Shown here piece by piece: positions 56,692-64,000 of a stretch of DNA of 64,000 nucleotides. This DNA comes from an uncultured Winogradskyella sp. Its GTDB lineage: Bacteria > Bacteroidota > Bacteroidia > Flavobacteriales > Flavobacteriaceae. Below the pieces are notes generated by a model that had not been told where the DNA came from, did not search any database, and was given only the letters and a program-made list of their open reading frames with translations. Position 1 is the stretch's first letter; every line of letters begins with the position of its first letter. The position numbers and the translations under genes are program-made. The stretch covers positions 677,596 through 741,595 of the forward strand of contig NZ_CANMCZ010000001.1 in the NCBI RefSeq assembly GCF_947496485.1. The letters are read 5' to 3'.

Positions 56692-58302
56692 TTAGTATCC
56701 TGGATTTTGTGTTAAACTTCCACTACTTGCATCTATTTGCTCTTGTGGAATAGGGAACACATTTCTTGTAGGATCAGAAACTGGCTTTTCCCACCATGCA
56801 TCATTAAACCTACCAAAACGAATTAAATCTTGACGACGAGAAACTTCCATAAACATTTCTCTACCGCGCTCTGCTAAGAATTCGTCAGCAGTTAAAGACG
56901 TTAATGCTCCAACACCTGCTCTAGATCTAATTGTATTCACATCACCTAAAGCCACAGCCCAATTGCCAGCAGCTCTAGCATCCGCTTCAGCACGCACCAA
57001 ATACATATCACCCAGACGAATAATTGGGTAATCATTATCCATATCATTTTGTTGTCCTTGACGGAAGCTGAATTTACCCAAACGTGCACCACCTTTTCTA
57101 GATGCATTAGGTTCTAACTCATTAATATCTATAGAATAATCTAATTCTATTTCATCAGCTGGAGCAGCATAATCTAATATAGCTGTACCTTCGTAATCAA
57201 ATTGTGGTCCTACTATAAAGTTAGCTGTTTTACGAGCATCACCATCTTCATAAGAATTATAGAATTCTTCTAATGCCGAATATCCATTCCAAGGTTGATT
57301 TGCAATATTCCAAGTAAATTGACTTGAATAATGTAAAGTCATTTGCGCAAAATTCATATTTGTACCAGACGCATTATCGTAAGCAATTGACCACACCATT
57401 TCTGGATTGTTTTGATTGTTAGGCGCAAAAACTGCCGCATAACCTTCTAAAGTTTCAGGATCTGATGCAACTGCTGGTCTTCTTGCTGGATTAGGAACCG
57501 AACATCCTGAATCACAAAGGATATAACCACCGTTATCAATAACATAACCTGCAGCCATTGAAGCTTCAGACCATCTTGCTGTACCTGTATAAACTTCAGC
57601 ATTTAAATATAGTTTTGATAATAAACCTAACGCAGCAAACTGGTTGATTCTATACGGGTTTTGTTCTGTTGTTAAAGGACTAGACGATAAATCCATACCC
57701 ATTGAAACAGAACCGATACCTAAAGCAGCTAATAGCTCACCCTCAACAAAGTTAAAAACTTCAGTTCTTGTTGATTGTGGAGGGTTATTATTTGTTTCAG
57801 TAACTAATTTAACTCTACCATAAAGATCTAATAAACGGTAGTAGAAAAAAGCTCTTAGTGCTCTTACTTGAGCCACCTGATTTGCATCTAATCCACCATC
57901 AGCTAATGCTGTATTACATGCTCCAATAGCATCGTATTGTTGTGTCCATGTTCCTGTAACAGGACCATTAGTTGATGTGTAAGTATGTCTGTGCATATCT
58001 AACCATATACCACCGTCAAACCAATCACCACCTTTTTGAGTAATAGCCGCTTCATCAGAAGACACTGTTTGTATTGAAAAATAACCACCATGGTTTGCTG
58101 AACCAGCATTTCTTAACTGATTGTAAGCAGACGCAATAGCATCGGAAGGACCTGGACCACCTCCGTCAAAGCTTCCAAAGTCAGGCTCTACACCATCGAA
58201 CTGTTCTGTAACTTCTCCGAGTAAGTTCTCATCTAAATCTGTACAGGCACTCATAAGGACAAGTGCTCCACACATTAAACTGATTTTAAAAATGTTTTTC
58301 AT
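56692..58302 (-). CDS. susD: SusD/RagB-family outer-membrane lipoprotein
   Basis: A surface lipoprotein that binds the substrate and closes over the SusC pore. The start at 58302 is preferred (536 residues, 10 bases after the susC stop); an in-frame ATG at 58326 lies inside susC and only adds eight residues. The lipobox is MSAC (Cys 20), followed by Thr-Asp-Leu-Asp-Glu as in surface lipoproteins. It has RagB/SusD hallmarks: the TPR-like helices with AQVRALRAFFYYRLLDLYG and the C-terminal EFLAERGREMFMEVSRRQDLIRFGRF block. The ligand cannot be read from sequence; the operon suggests a small alpha-glucoside or oligosaccharide. Confidence 0.93.
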   Translation of the reverse strand: MKNIFKISLMCGALVLMSACTDLDENLLGEVTEQFDGVEPDFGSFDGGGPGPSDAIASAYNQLRNAGSANHGGYFSIQTVSSDEAAITQKGGDWFDGGIWLDMHRHTYTSTNGPVTGTWTQQYDAIGACNTALADGGLDANQVAQVRALRAFFYYRLLDLYGRVKLVTETNNNPPQSTRTEVFNFVEGELLAALGIGSVSMGMDLSSSPLTTEQNPYRINQFAALGLLSKLYLNAEVYTGTARWSEASMAAGYVIDNGGYILCDSGCSVPNPARRPAVASDPETLEGYAAVFAPNNQNNPEMVWSIAYDNASGTNMNFAQMTLHYSSQFTWNIANQPWNGYSALEEFYNSYEDGDARKTANFIVGPQFDYEGTAILDYAAPADEIELDYSIDINELEPNASRKGGARLGKFSFRQGQQNDMDNDYPIIRLGDMYLVRAEADARAAGNWAVALGDVNTIRSRAGVGALTSLTADEFLAERGREMFMEVSRRQDLIRFGRFNDAWWEKPVSDPTRNVFPIPQEQIDASSGSLTQNPGY

Positions 58303-58312
58303 AGTTTTTTTT

Positions 58313-61300
58313 TTAAAAGTTTGCATTAAGACCTAATGTAATAGTTCTTGATTGGAAATAGTTATACCTTCTATCTATACCTGGTGTTAAAGGATCACCT
58401 GCACCTGGGTTTAAGAATCCACCGTTGTCTACATCACCTCTATCTTGTAATGCAGGCTCAGGATCTGCACCTGTGTAACCAGTTATAGTAAATAAATTTT
58501 GAGCCGTTAATGATAATCTTAGACTCTTAAGATACTTATTATTATCGCCAATATCAAATGTATATCCAATTTGTAAGTTATCAAGCTTAACAAAATCAGC
58601 TTTCTCTACGTATAGAGAACTATACTGAGCATTTGTAATCGTTGGCTCTGCCAATTCTGTATTGATAAAGTTGTAAGAACTTTGGCTACCTACTCTTGGC
58701 TCGTAAAATACTCTAAAGTTATTAACTAGACTGTGACCAAATGCACCTCTAATTAACATATTAACGTCCCAGTTTTTGTAAGCTAAAGAGTGTGTCCAAC
58801 TTAATTCAAAATCTGGAATACCCTTACCAAGTTCTTTTAAGTCACCGTCGATAACACCATCACCATCAGCATCAATTGCATTACCAATTTCTTGATTCGC
58901 TTGTATGGTTCCATCGCCATTTAAGTCAACGAAGTTTTGAGCACCGTCAGTAATTGTACCATCCCAAACAGGACCATAAATTAATCCAATCTCTTCACCT
59001 GGTGCTACTAATACAACAGCCGTATTGTTTTGCCCTGGCGCACCAAGATTTCCTCTAAATGTAGTTTGTCCAAACTCATCTAAGGTAGACTTATAGGTTG
59101 AAAAGATTAAACCTGAATTATATGTAAGATCATCATTTTTGATAATATCATAGTTTACAGCTAATTCTAAACCTTTAGTAGATAACTCTCCACTATTATC
59201 GAACCAAGTGTCAGCAATTTGAACCACATCATCAGGAAGCTCCCCTGCCAAAATAGGTCTTTCAATAATAAAATCTGTAACTTTTCTAGAATATAAATCT
59301 AACGTCGCCCCTAAGCGTCCCATATTAAATTCAATTCCAAAATTCGTCTCTGCTTTTTCCTCCCACTGTAAATCTGGGTTTGCTTGTCTAAATGCTACAG
59401 ATGATAGTAAATTTCCATCAGGATTGTAACCACTTTGAGCAAGACCATAATCTACAGGTAGAGCACCTGTAACACCATATCCAACTCTTACTTTGAATTG
59501 GTCAACATTATTCATGTCTATATAGTTATTCAAATCAACACCTAAACCAACAGATGGAAATGTTCCCCATTGATTATTCACACCTAATTTGGTAGAACCT
59601 TCGTGTCTAACAGAAGCATTAAAATATATAGCATTATCAAAAGTTGCATTTGCTCTTGCAAAAAATGCTATAATGCGTTGTTCTGGTGATCTATTACTGT
59701 TAATATTCAATAAATTACCACCGTTAATTTGATCTTGAGACCATTCTAAAGCGTCGATATATGCCAAATTATCATTTGGAAAATCACCAGCTGAAATAAA
59801 GTAATCATTAAATTGCTCTTCTTGCCATGAGTAGCCACCAGTAAACTTTAAATTTAATCTATCTGTTGGATCTAAAGCAACATCACCGTAGATTTCAAAT
59901 AACTTAAATCTATCATCTCTATTGTATAATCGCGCTAAACCTTTACGTGTAGGACTCGATGCGTTACCTCTAAAAAGCGATGTTGTTCTATAATATTGAC
60001 CATTATTAAATTTAGAACTCTGTTCAGAATATGTTGCATTTAAAGAAATGTTATCTGTGAAACTATATTTAAAGTTTGCACCATAAGTAAATTCATTTCT
60101 ATCACTATTATTAGTATTTTGATTAATAATAGATACTGGGTTGAAACTATCAAACAATCCTAATGTTTCAAAGTAGCCTCCATAAGGGTCTGCACTAAAG
60201 GGAAATGGCGAATCCGCACCAAAAACAGGAGCAGTTGGGTTATAAAGAACTGCATATCTTAGCGCCTCATTGAAACCTTCTTCACTATCTCTTTTAGTAA
60301 AAGATGCATTAAAATCTATTTTTAATTTATCATCTAATATTTTGGTTGATGCTTGAAGTCTAGTATTAAACTGATTAAAACCAGAGTTTCGTAGAACACC
60401 TTGCGCATCCCTAAAGTTTGCAGAAACTCTAAAGTTTGTCTGGTCGTATCCACCAGAAATAGCAACATTGTGTATATTAGTGATAGCGTTTCTTGTTACT
60501 AAATCGATCCAATCAGTTCTACTACCTAAATCTGTACCACCAGCTGCAACAAACTCATCACCACTCATATTATCTACTTGTCTTGCAATAGATGCAGAAG
60601 CTACAGATCCGTTGTAAGACACCGTTGTAGAACCAGATCTACCTCTCTTAGTTGTGATAATGATTACACCACTAGAACCACGTGTTCCATAAATAGCGGC
60701 AGCCGATCCATCCTTTAATACTGTCATAGTATCAATATCGTTAGGATCCACATTGTCTAGAGAAGCACCAATAATACCATCAATAACAACTAATGGCTGA
60801 GAATTAGCTCCAATTGTAGAAATACCTCTTAATCTAATTACAGCATCCTCATTTGGATTACCTCCTCTATTATATATACTCAAACCAGCCACTTTACCTT
60901 GTAAAAGACCAGCAGCATCGTTAATAGCTCCTCGGTTAAACTCTTCTTCGCTCACTGTTGTAACAGCAGAAGTCACTTCTTTTTTAGTTGTGTTACCATA
61001 ACCAACAACAACAACCTCTTCTAAAGCCGCTGCATCTTCTTCTAAAACAACATTAATAGTAGATTGACCATTAACTGCTACTTCCTGAGTTTTAAACCCT
61101 AAGTAACTGAAAACAATAACAGCGTCTGAAGCCACATCGTTTAATGTGTAATTTCCATCAAGATCGGTTTGAGCGCCATTGGTGGTTCCTTTAACAATAA
61201 CGTTAACTCCTGGTAAAGGACCCGTGTTATCCGAAACATTACCTGTAACGGTTTGCGAGTATATCAATCCTCCTACCAGAAAGAAAATACTACATAAAAT

Positions 61301-61324
61301 TTTTCTAAAAAGATTTTGTGTCAT
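58313..61324 (-). CDS. susC: SusC/RagA-family TonB-dependent outer-membrane transporter
   Basis: A 1003-residue outer-membrane pore with a signal peptide (residues 1-23), a carboxypeptidase-D-like regulatory domain (about 25-105), a TonB box region EEVVVVGYG, a plug domain (about 115-225, ending IYGTRGSSGVIIITTKRG), and a 22-strand barrel ending in an aromatic-type C-terminus (NANF). It imports the ligand held by SusD using TonB energy. It is the first gene of the sixteen-gene run, is divergent from the LacI gene and has a LacI-type palindrome about 145 bases upstream of its start. Confidence 0.95.
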   Translation of the reverse strand: MTQNLFRKILCSIFFLVGGLIYSQTVTGNVSDNTGPLPGVNVIVKGTTNGAQTDLDGNYTLNDVASDAVIVFSYLGFKTQEVAVNGQSTINVVLEEDAAALEEVVVVGYGNTTKKEVTSAVTTVSEEEFNRGAINDAAGLLQGKVAGLSIYNRGGNPNEDAVIRLRGISTIGANSQPLVVIDGIIGASLDNVDPNDIDTMTVLKDGSAAAIYGTRGSSGVIIITTKRGRSGSTTVSYNGSVASASIARQVDNMSGDEFVAAGGTDLGSRTDWIDLVTRNAITNIHNVAISGGYDQTNFRVSANFRDAQGVLRNSGFNQFNTRLQASTKILDDKLKIDFNASFTKRDSEEGFNEALRYAVLYNPTAPVFGADSPFPFSADPYGGYFETLGLFDSFNPVSIINQNTNNSDRNEFTYGANFKYSFTDNISLNATYSEQSSKFNNGQYYRTTSLFRGNASSPTRKGLARLYNRDDRFKLFEIYGDVALDPTDRLNLKFTGGYSWQEEQFNDYFISAGDFPNDNLAYIDALEWSQDQINGGNLLNINSNRSPEQRIIAFFARANATFDNAIYFNASVRHEGSTKLGVNNQWGTFPSVGLGVDLNNYIDMNNVDQFKVRVGYGVTGALPVDYGLAQSGYNPDGNLLSSVAFRQANPDLQWEEKAETNFGIEFNMGRLGATLDLYSRKVTDFIIERPILAGELPDDVVQIADTWFDNSGELSTKGLELAVNYDIIKNDDLTYNSGLIFSTYKSTLDEFGQTTFRGNLGAPGQNNTAVVLVAPGEEIGLIYGPVWDGTITDGAQNFVDLNGDGTIQANQEIGNAIDADGDGVIDGDLKELGKGIPDFELSWTHSLAYKNWDVNMLIRGAFGHSLVNNFRVFYEPRVGSQSSYNFINTELAEPTITNAQYSSLYVEKADFVKLDNLQIGYTFDIGDNNKYLKSLRLSLTAQNLFTITGYTGADPEPALQDRGDVDNGGFLNPGAGDPLTPGIDRRYNYFQSRTITLGLNANF

Positions 61325-61394
61325 ATTAAGTTTATTTAGTTAGTAATTAGTGCTACGTTGTTACGAAATCAACAAGTAAACGTTAAAAAATTAT

Positions 61395-61402
61395 CAAATT
61401 TA
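61395..61402 (-). promoter_or_regulatory. Possible -7 element for susC
   Basis: TAAATTTG on the minus strand matches the Bacteroidota TAnnTTTG element exactly, about 71 bases before the susC ATG. The nearest TTTG upstream is 31 bases away, too far for a usual spacer, so the call is tentative. Confidence 0.35.
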
Positions 61403-61468
61403 AATACTAAATTGCCTTTTTTTATCAGAAACGCAAAATAAAACCTTAAAAAAATCTTAAAAAATTAC

Positions 61469-61482
61469 CGAAAAGGTTTTCG
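61469..61482. promoter_or_regulatory. LacI-type operator palindrome
   Basis: CGAAAAGGTTTTCG has arms CGAAAA/TTTTCG identical to the palindrome at 18804-18817 and differs only in the two central bases. It lies between the divergent susC and lacI genes, the expected place for the regulator's own operator. Confidence 0.68.
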
Positions 61483-61635
61483 TAAATTGTACTTTTATCA
61501 TTCTTATTGCCGATTAACAAGAAATTAAATAAGTTTCTAGGTCATTTTTTTGACTATCTATTAGACTATATTTTAATCTTAAATTTTGGTTGAACATATC
61601 TAGAGCAATTTTGTATTTAATATTGAATATTAACA

Positions 61636-62655
61636 ATGGTTAAAACTACCCTAAAAGAAATCGCAAATACACTTGGTATATCAATATCTACTGTATCAAA
61701 AGCACTCAAAGATTATCCTGATGTAAGTGAAAAAACAAAACTCAAAGTATTAGCGTTGGCCGAATCTGTTAATTATTCTCCAAATGTTTTTGCTCAAAGT
61801 TTAAGAAGTAAAGAATCTAAGACTATTGGCGTTATTATTCCTAGTATGGTTCACTACTTTTTTTCTAACATCATCAATGCTATTTTAAAAGAAGCCGAAG
61901 TTAAAGGTTATATGGTCATTATAATGCAATCTAACGAAGATTATGAATTAGAAAAAAAACAAGTTGACTTATTAATCAATAAAGGTGTAGATGGCATTTT
62001 AATTTCTCTATCTAATAACACAAACAATTTCAAGCATTTGCAAAAAATTAAGGACTACGATATTCCGTTGGTGCTATTTGATAAAATCACAAAGCTTATT
62101 GATTGTTCTAAAGTAGTTATCAATGACATCAAAGCTTCTTACGAAGCAGTGTCTTACTTAATTAATAAAGGATATAAACGTATCGCATATTTTAGAGGTG
62201 ATTTGAATCCACAGAATTCAATTGATCGATTTCTTGGTTATAAAAAAGCATTAGAAGATAACGGCATAGTGTTCGATTCGTCTTTGGTATACATTTGTAA
62301 TAATGGTGATTTTGAAAATGGCTATTTAAACGCGGAAAAACTAATTAATACGCACGGCAAATCTATTGATGCGATTTACACAGTAACAGACTTAACTGCA
62401 ATAGGCGTTATAAACTATCTCAATGAGCATAACATTAAAATACCTGAAGATATAGCCGTTTTTGGCTTTAGTAACTGGTTTATGTCATCAGTAATAACAC
62501 CAACACTGTCCTCGGTAGAACAAAATGCTAACGTGACTGGTGAAAAATCAATAGAACTATTGTTTGAAGAAATAGAATGTAAACAAAAGGGAATAGATTT
62601 TAAGCCAAAAACACTAACTGTTGATACTGAATTAATTATTAGGAACTCAAGTTAA
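61636..62655 (+). CDS. LacI-family transcriptional regulator
   Basis: A 339-residue cytoplasmic repressor or activator. It has an N-terminal helix-turn-helix (TLKEIANTLGISISTVSKALKDYPDVSEKTKLKVLALAESVNY, about 5-48) with the hinge helix ending QSLRSKESKTIGVIIP, and a periplasmic-binding-protein-like sugar sensor (about 58-335) ending DTELIIRNSS. It is the only LacI-family gene in the window. Two near-identical operator-like palindromes, one beside it and one at 18804, suggest it controls susC and its operon together with the GH13_18 and symporter/GH13 genes. The effector is unknown. Confidence 0.94.
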   Translation: MVKTTLKEIANTLGISISTVSKALKDYPDVSEKTKLKVLALAESVNYSPNVFAQSLRSKESKTIGVIIPSMVHYFFSNIINAILKEAEVKGYMVIIMQSNEDYELEKKQVDLLINKGVDGILISLSNNTNNFKHLQKIKDYDIPLVLFDKITKLIDCSKVVINDIKASYEAVSYLINKGYKRIAYFRGDLNPQNSIDRFLGYKKALEDNGIVFDSSLVYICNNGDFENGYLNAEKLINTHGKSIDAIYTVTDLTAIGVINYLNEHNIKIPEDIAVFGFSNWFMSSVITPTLSSVEQNANVTGEKSIELLFEEIECKQKGIDFKPKTLTVDTELIIRNSS

Positions 62656-62678
62656 TTCCACGTGTTATTTTATTTCGT

Positions 62679-63557
62679 CTAAACCATTAAAGATTGGATT
62701 TCATCTACTTCTATAATTGGATTAGCTCCATCTTTTGAAGCAACCAAAGCACCAATAGCACAGGCCATATTTAAGGCTTCTTGTCTAGGTTTATTATTTA
62801 GCAGTCCGTTTATTAGAGTAGCAAGAAAAGAATCACCAGCACCTACAGTATCTTTTACCGAAACCTTATAACCGTTACTTCTATAAAAAGCATTATCTGT
62901 ATATAAAATGGCTCCTTCACTTCCAAGAGTGACACAAATTTGATTTGTTTCTGTTGTTTCAGATACAAATTTTATTTGCCTTTCGATGCTATTTGATTCA
63001 AACTTGAAATACTCGCAAAATTCCAAAAGCTCTTCATCATTAAATTTTACAAAATGCGCTTTTAGCATTAATTGTTTTAAGAAATCCATTTCATAGTAAG
63101 GAGGCCTTAGATTAACATCTAAAACTCTAAACTTAGAATATTCCAAAAGGTCTAAAAGTGTTTCTCTAGAAGTTTTCATTCTTGTAACTAAACTTCCAAA
63201 AATAAATACATCTGAATCCTTAACAACTCTTTTTGAATTTTCGGTAGGCTGAATAAAATCCCAAGCACAAGGTTTTTCAATAGTGTAAGATGCTGAACCT
63301 TTATTGTCTAATACTACGTTTACATGACTTGTTTTGTATTCGTTGCTTATCTGAATTTCGTTACAATCAACACCATGATCACTTATAAAATCTAAGAGTT
63401 CCTTTCCATCAGAATCATTTCCAACGCTGCTTATTATAGTAACAATATTACCAAAAGATTTTAATCGCAAAGCGACATTAAGAGGCGCACCTCCAATTTT
63501 TTTATGAGTAGGAAAAACATCCCATAATATTTCACCAAAACATACAATTTTCTGCAT
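62679..63557 (-). CDS. PfkB-family carbohydrate kinase, probable fructokinase
   Basis: A 292-residue cytoplasmic sugar kinase. The N-terminal CFGEILWDVFPTHKKIGGAPLNVALRLKSFG holds the first PfkB signature with its GG sugar-binding loop. The C-terminal KDTVGAGDSFLATLINGLL holds the second signature with the catalytic Asp and anion hole. The FGEILWD and GGAPLNVA wording is typical of fructokinases. It begins 1 base after the GH32 stop, so fructose released by that enzyme is the likely substrate. It is convergent with the LacI gene. Confidence 0.9.
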   Translation of the reverse strand: MQKIVCFGEILWDVFPTHKKIGGAPLNVALRLKSFGNIVTIISSVGNDSDGKELLDFISDHGVDCNEIQISNEYKTSHVNVVLDNKGSASYTIEKPCAWDFIQPTENSKRVVKDSDVFIFGSLVTRMKTSRETLLDLLEYSKFRVLDVNLRPPYYEMDFLKQLMLKAHFVKFNDEELLEFCEYFKFESNSIERQIKFVSETTETNQICVTLGSEGAILYTDNAFYRSNGYKVSVKDTVGAGDSFLATLINGLLNNKPRQEALNMACAIGALVASKDGANPIIEVDEIQSLMV

Positions 63558-63558
63558 C

Positions 63559-64000
63559 TTAATTAAACTTAAATTCTCTTACTTTAAAATTCTCTATTAT
63601 AAAAGCATCATCATTACTTATTATAGAAAATTCCTCAAAGGGTTTATTAGGAAAGAACAATTCGGTCATTACAAATTCACCATCATTATAAAATACCTCA
63701 ACTGATGTTTTATCTAATAAAATTTGAACTTTCAATTCTTTAATACTATTAGGTAGTTTCGCTTTTGATATGTGAGGTGCAAATTTTTCTGAAAAATCTA
63801 CTTTTCCAGAGTGTCGTCTATCAATATATAATTCATTAGTCTCATTGTCTAATCCTAATGTAAGTGTATCTCCTGCTTTATTATTAAATACGAATTTGTA
63901 AGCATCATTTTTTAGTCCATTTAAAGTAAAATCTAATCCTAACTTTTCAAAGTCAACATCTAAATCTTTAAGTACACCATTTAGTTCATTACTACTTAAA
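63559..64000 (-). CDS. GH32 beta-fructosidase, C-terminal part (5' end outside the window)
   Basis: The last 147 residues of a glycoside hydrolase family 32 enzyme (sucrose, levan or inulin beta-fructosidase). What is visible is the C-terminal beta-sandwich: LYIDRRHSGKVDFSEKF, then VQILLDKTSVEVFYNDGEFVMTELFFPN, ending VREFKFN. These match the conserved SxxVEVFxNDG core of GH32 C-terminal domains. The stop is at 63559-63561, one base before the fructokinase start codon, so the two are coupled. The catalytic beta-propeller lies past the window edge, so substrate preference and export cannot be judged. Confidence 0.88.
   Translation of the reverse strand, partial: LSSNELNGVLKDLDVDFEKLGLDFTLNGLKNDAYKFVFNNKAGDTLTLGLDNETNELYIDRRHSGKVDFSEKFAPHISKAKLPNSIKELKVQILLDKTSVEVFYNDGEFVMTELFFPNKPFEEFSIISNDDAFIIENFKVREFKFN

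Larger units (their letters stand above)
61325..61635. other. Divergent susC-lacI control region (311 bases)
   Basis: There is no gene here. The region is strongly A+T rich. It holds the palindrome at 61469-61482, a -7-like element for susC at 61395-61402, a CTAACTAA motif (minus strand, 61343-61336) 12 bases before the susC start, and a short inverted repeat TTGTT/AACAA in the susC leader. No clear -33 element was seen for either gene. Confidence 0.6.

Noticed and set aside
56692..64000. A plain levan/fructan utilisation locus (SusCD + GH32 + fructokinase)
   Set aside because: Possible for the right edge alone, but susCD is transcribed into trehalase, GH13, glpD and glpK genes, and the LacI-type operator also stands before alpha-glucoside genes. 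A wider small-sugar role fits better, though fructans stay possible.

Overview
The window is chromosomal DNA of a low-GC member of the Bacteroidota, most likely a marine Flavobacteriaceae species. The evidence is a SusC/SusD pair, many Bacteroidota-type lipoproteins, a mevalonate-pathway HMG-CoA reductase next to a GYDIA-type GHMP kinase, a tRNA-Phe promoter of the TTTG-N19-TAnnTTTG type, and start sites without strong Shine-Dalgarno sequences. No genus can be named from the sequence alone. No transposase, phage gene, rRNA or CRISPR array was seen.

Layout. (1) 1-5286, minus strand: peptide use, with two POT peptide symporters (the first cut by the window edge) and a dipeptidyl-peptidase IV-type enzyme. 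(2) 5436-7663, plus strand: HMG-CoA reductase and a GHMP kinase, ending at a strong hairpin terminator. (3) 7714-15488, minus strand: a housekeeping envelope cluster of coaX, an outer-membrane protein, a TPR protein, lptC, a small membrane protein, a CNNM/CBS protein and a PpiD-like foldase. (4) 15533-16967: tRNA-Phe with a clear promoter and terminator, then an unrecognised lipoprotein. (5) 16983-22240: a GH13_18 (sucrose-phosphorylase-type) enzyme divergent from a sodium/sugar symporter and a GH13 alpha-glucosidase, with a perfect 14-bp palindrome between the two units. (6) 22237-32372: an apparent 3-keto-glycoside module made of two divergent operons around an AraC regulator: GMC oxidoreductase, gluconate-dehydrogenase-subunit-3-like partner, two DUF1080 (3-keto-disaccharide hydrolase) lipoproteins, a Gfo/Idh/MocA dehydrogenase, two xylose-isomerase-like TIM barrels and an MFS carrier. 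(7) 32377-61324, minus strand: sixteen consecutive tightly packed genes headed by susC/susD, then three giant FG-GAP/ASPIC-UnbV lipoproteins, a small lipoprotein, a vanadium-haloperoxidase/PAP2 protein, a small P-loop kinase, a GH13 lipoprotein, three MFS carriers, a GH37 trehalase, a GH63/GH37-like enzyme, GlpD and GlpK. (8) 61636-64000: a LacI regulator divergent from susC, then a fructokinase and a cut GH32 enzyme.

How it may work together. Regions 5, 7 and 8 read best as a system for taking up and breaking down small alpha-glucosides and compatible solutes of algae and cyanobacteria: trehalose, sucrose, short alpha-gluco-oligosaccharides and glucosylglycerol or glucosylglycerate. Glycerol kinase and glycerol-3-phosphate dehydrogenase would use the glycerol set free. 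Near-identical operator-like palindromes (CGAAAA-NN-TTTTCG) at 18804-18817 and 61469-61482 suggest that the LacI regulator at 61636 joins the two distant units in one regulon. The most puzzling part is the block of three CRTAC1-like lipoproteins and a haloperoxidase-fold enzyme placed between susCD and the glycosidases. It has no obvious role in sugar breakdown and is the best candidate here for an undescribed system.
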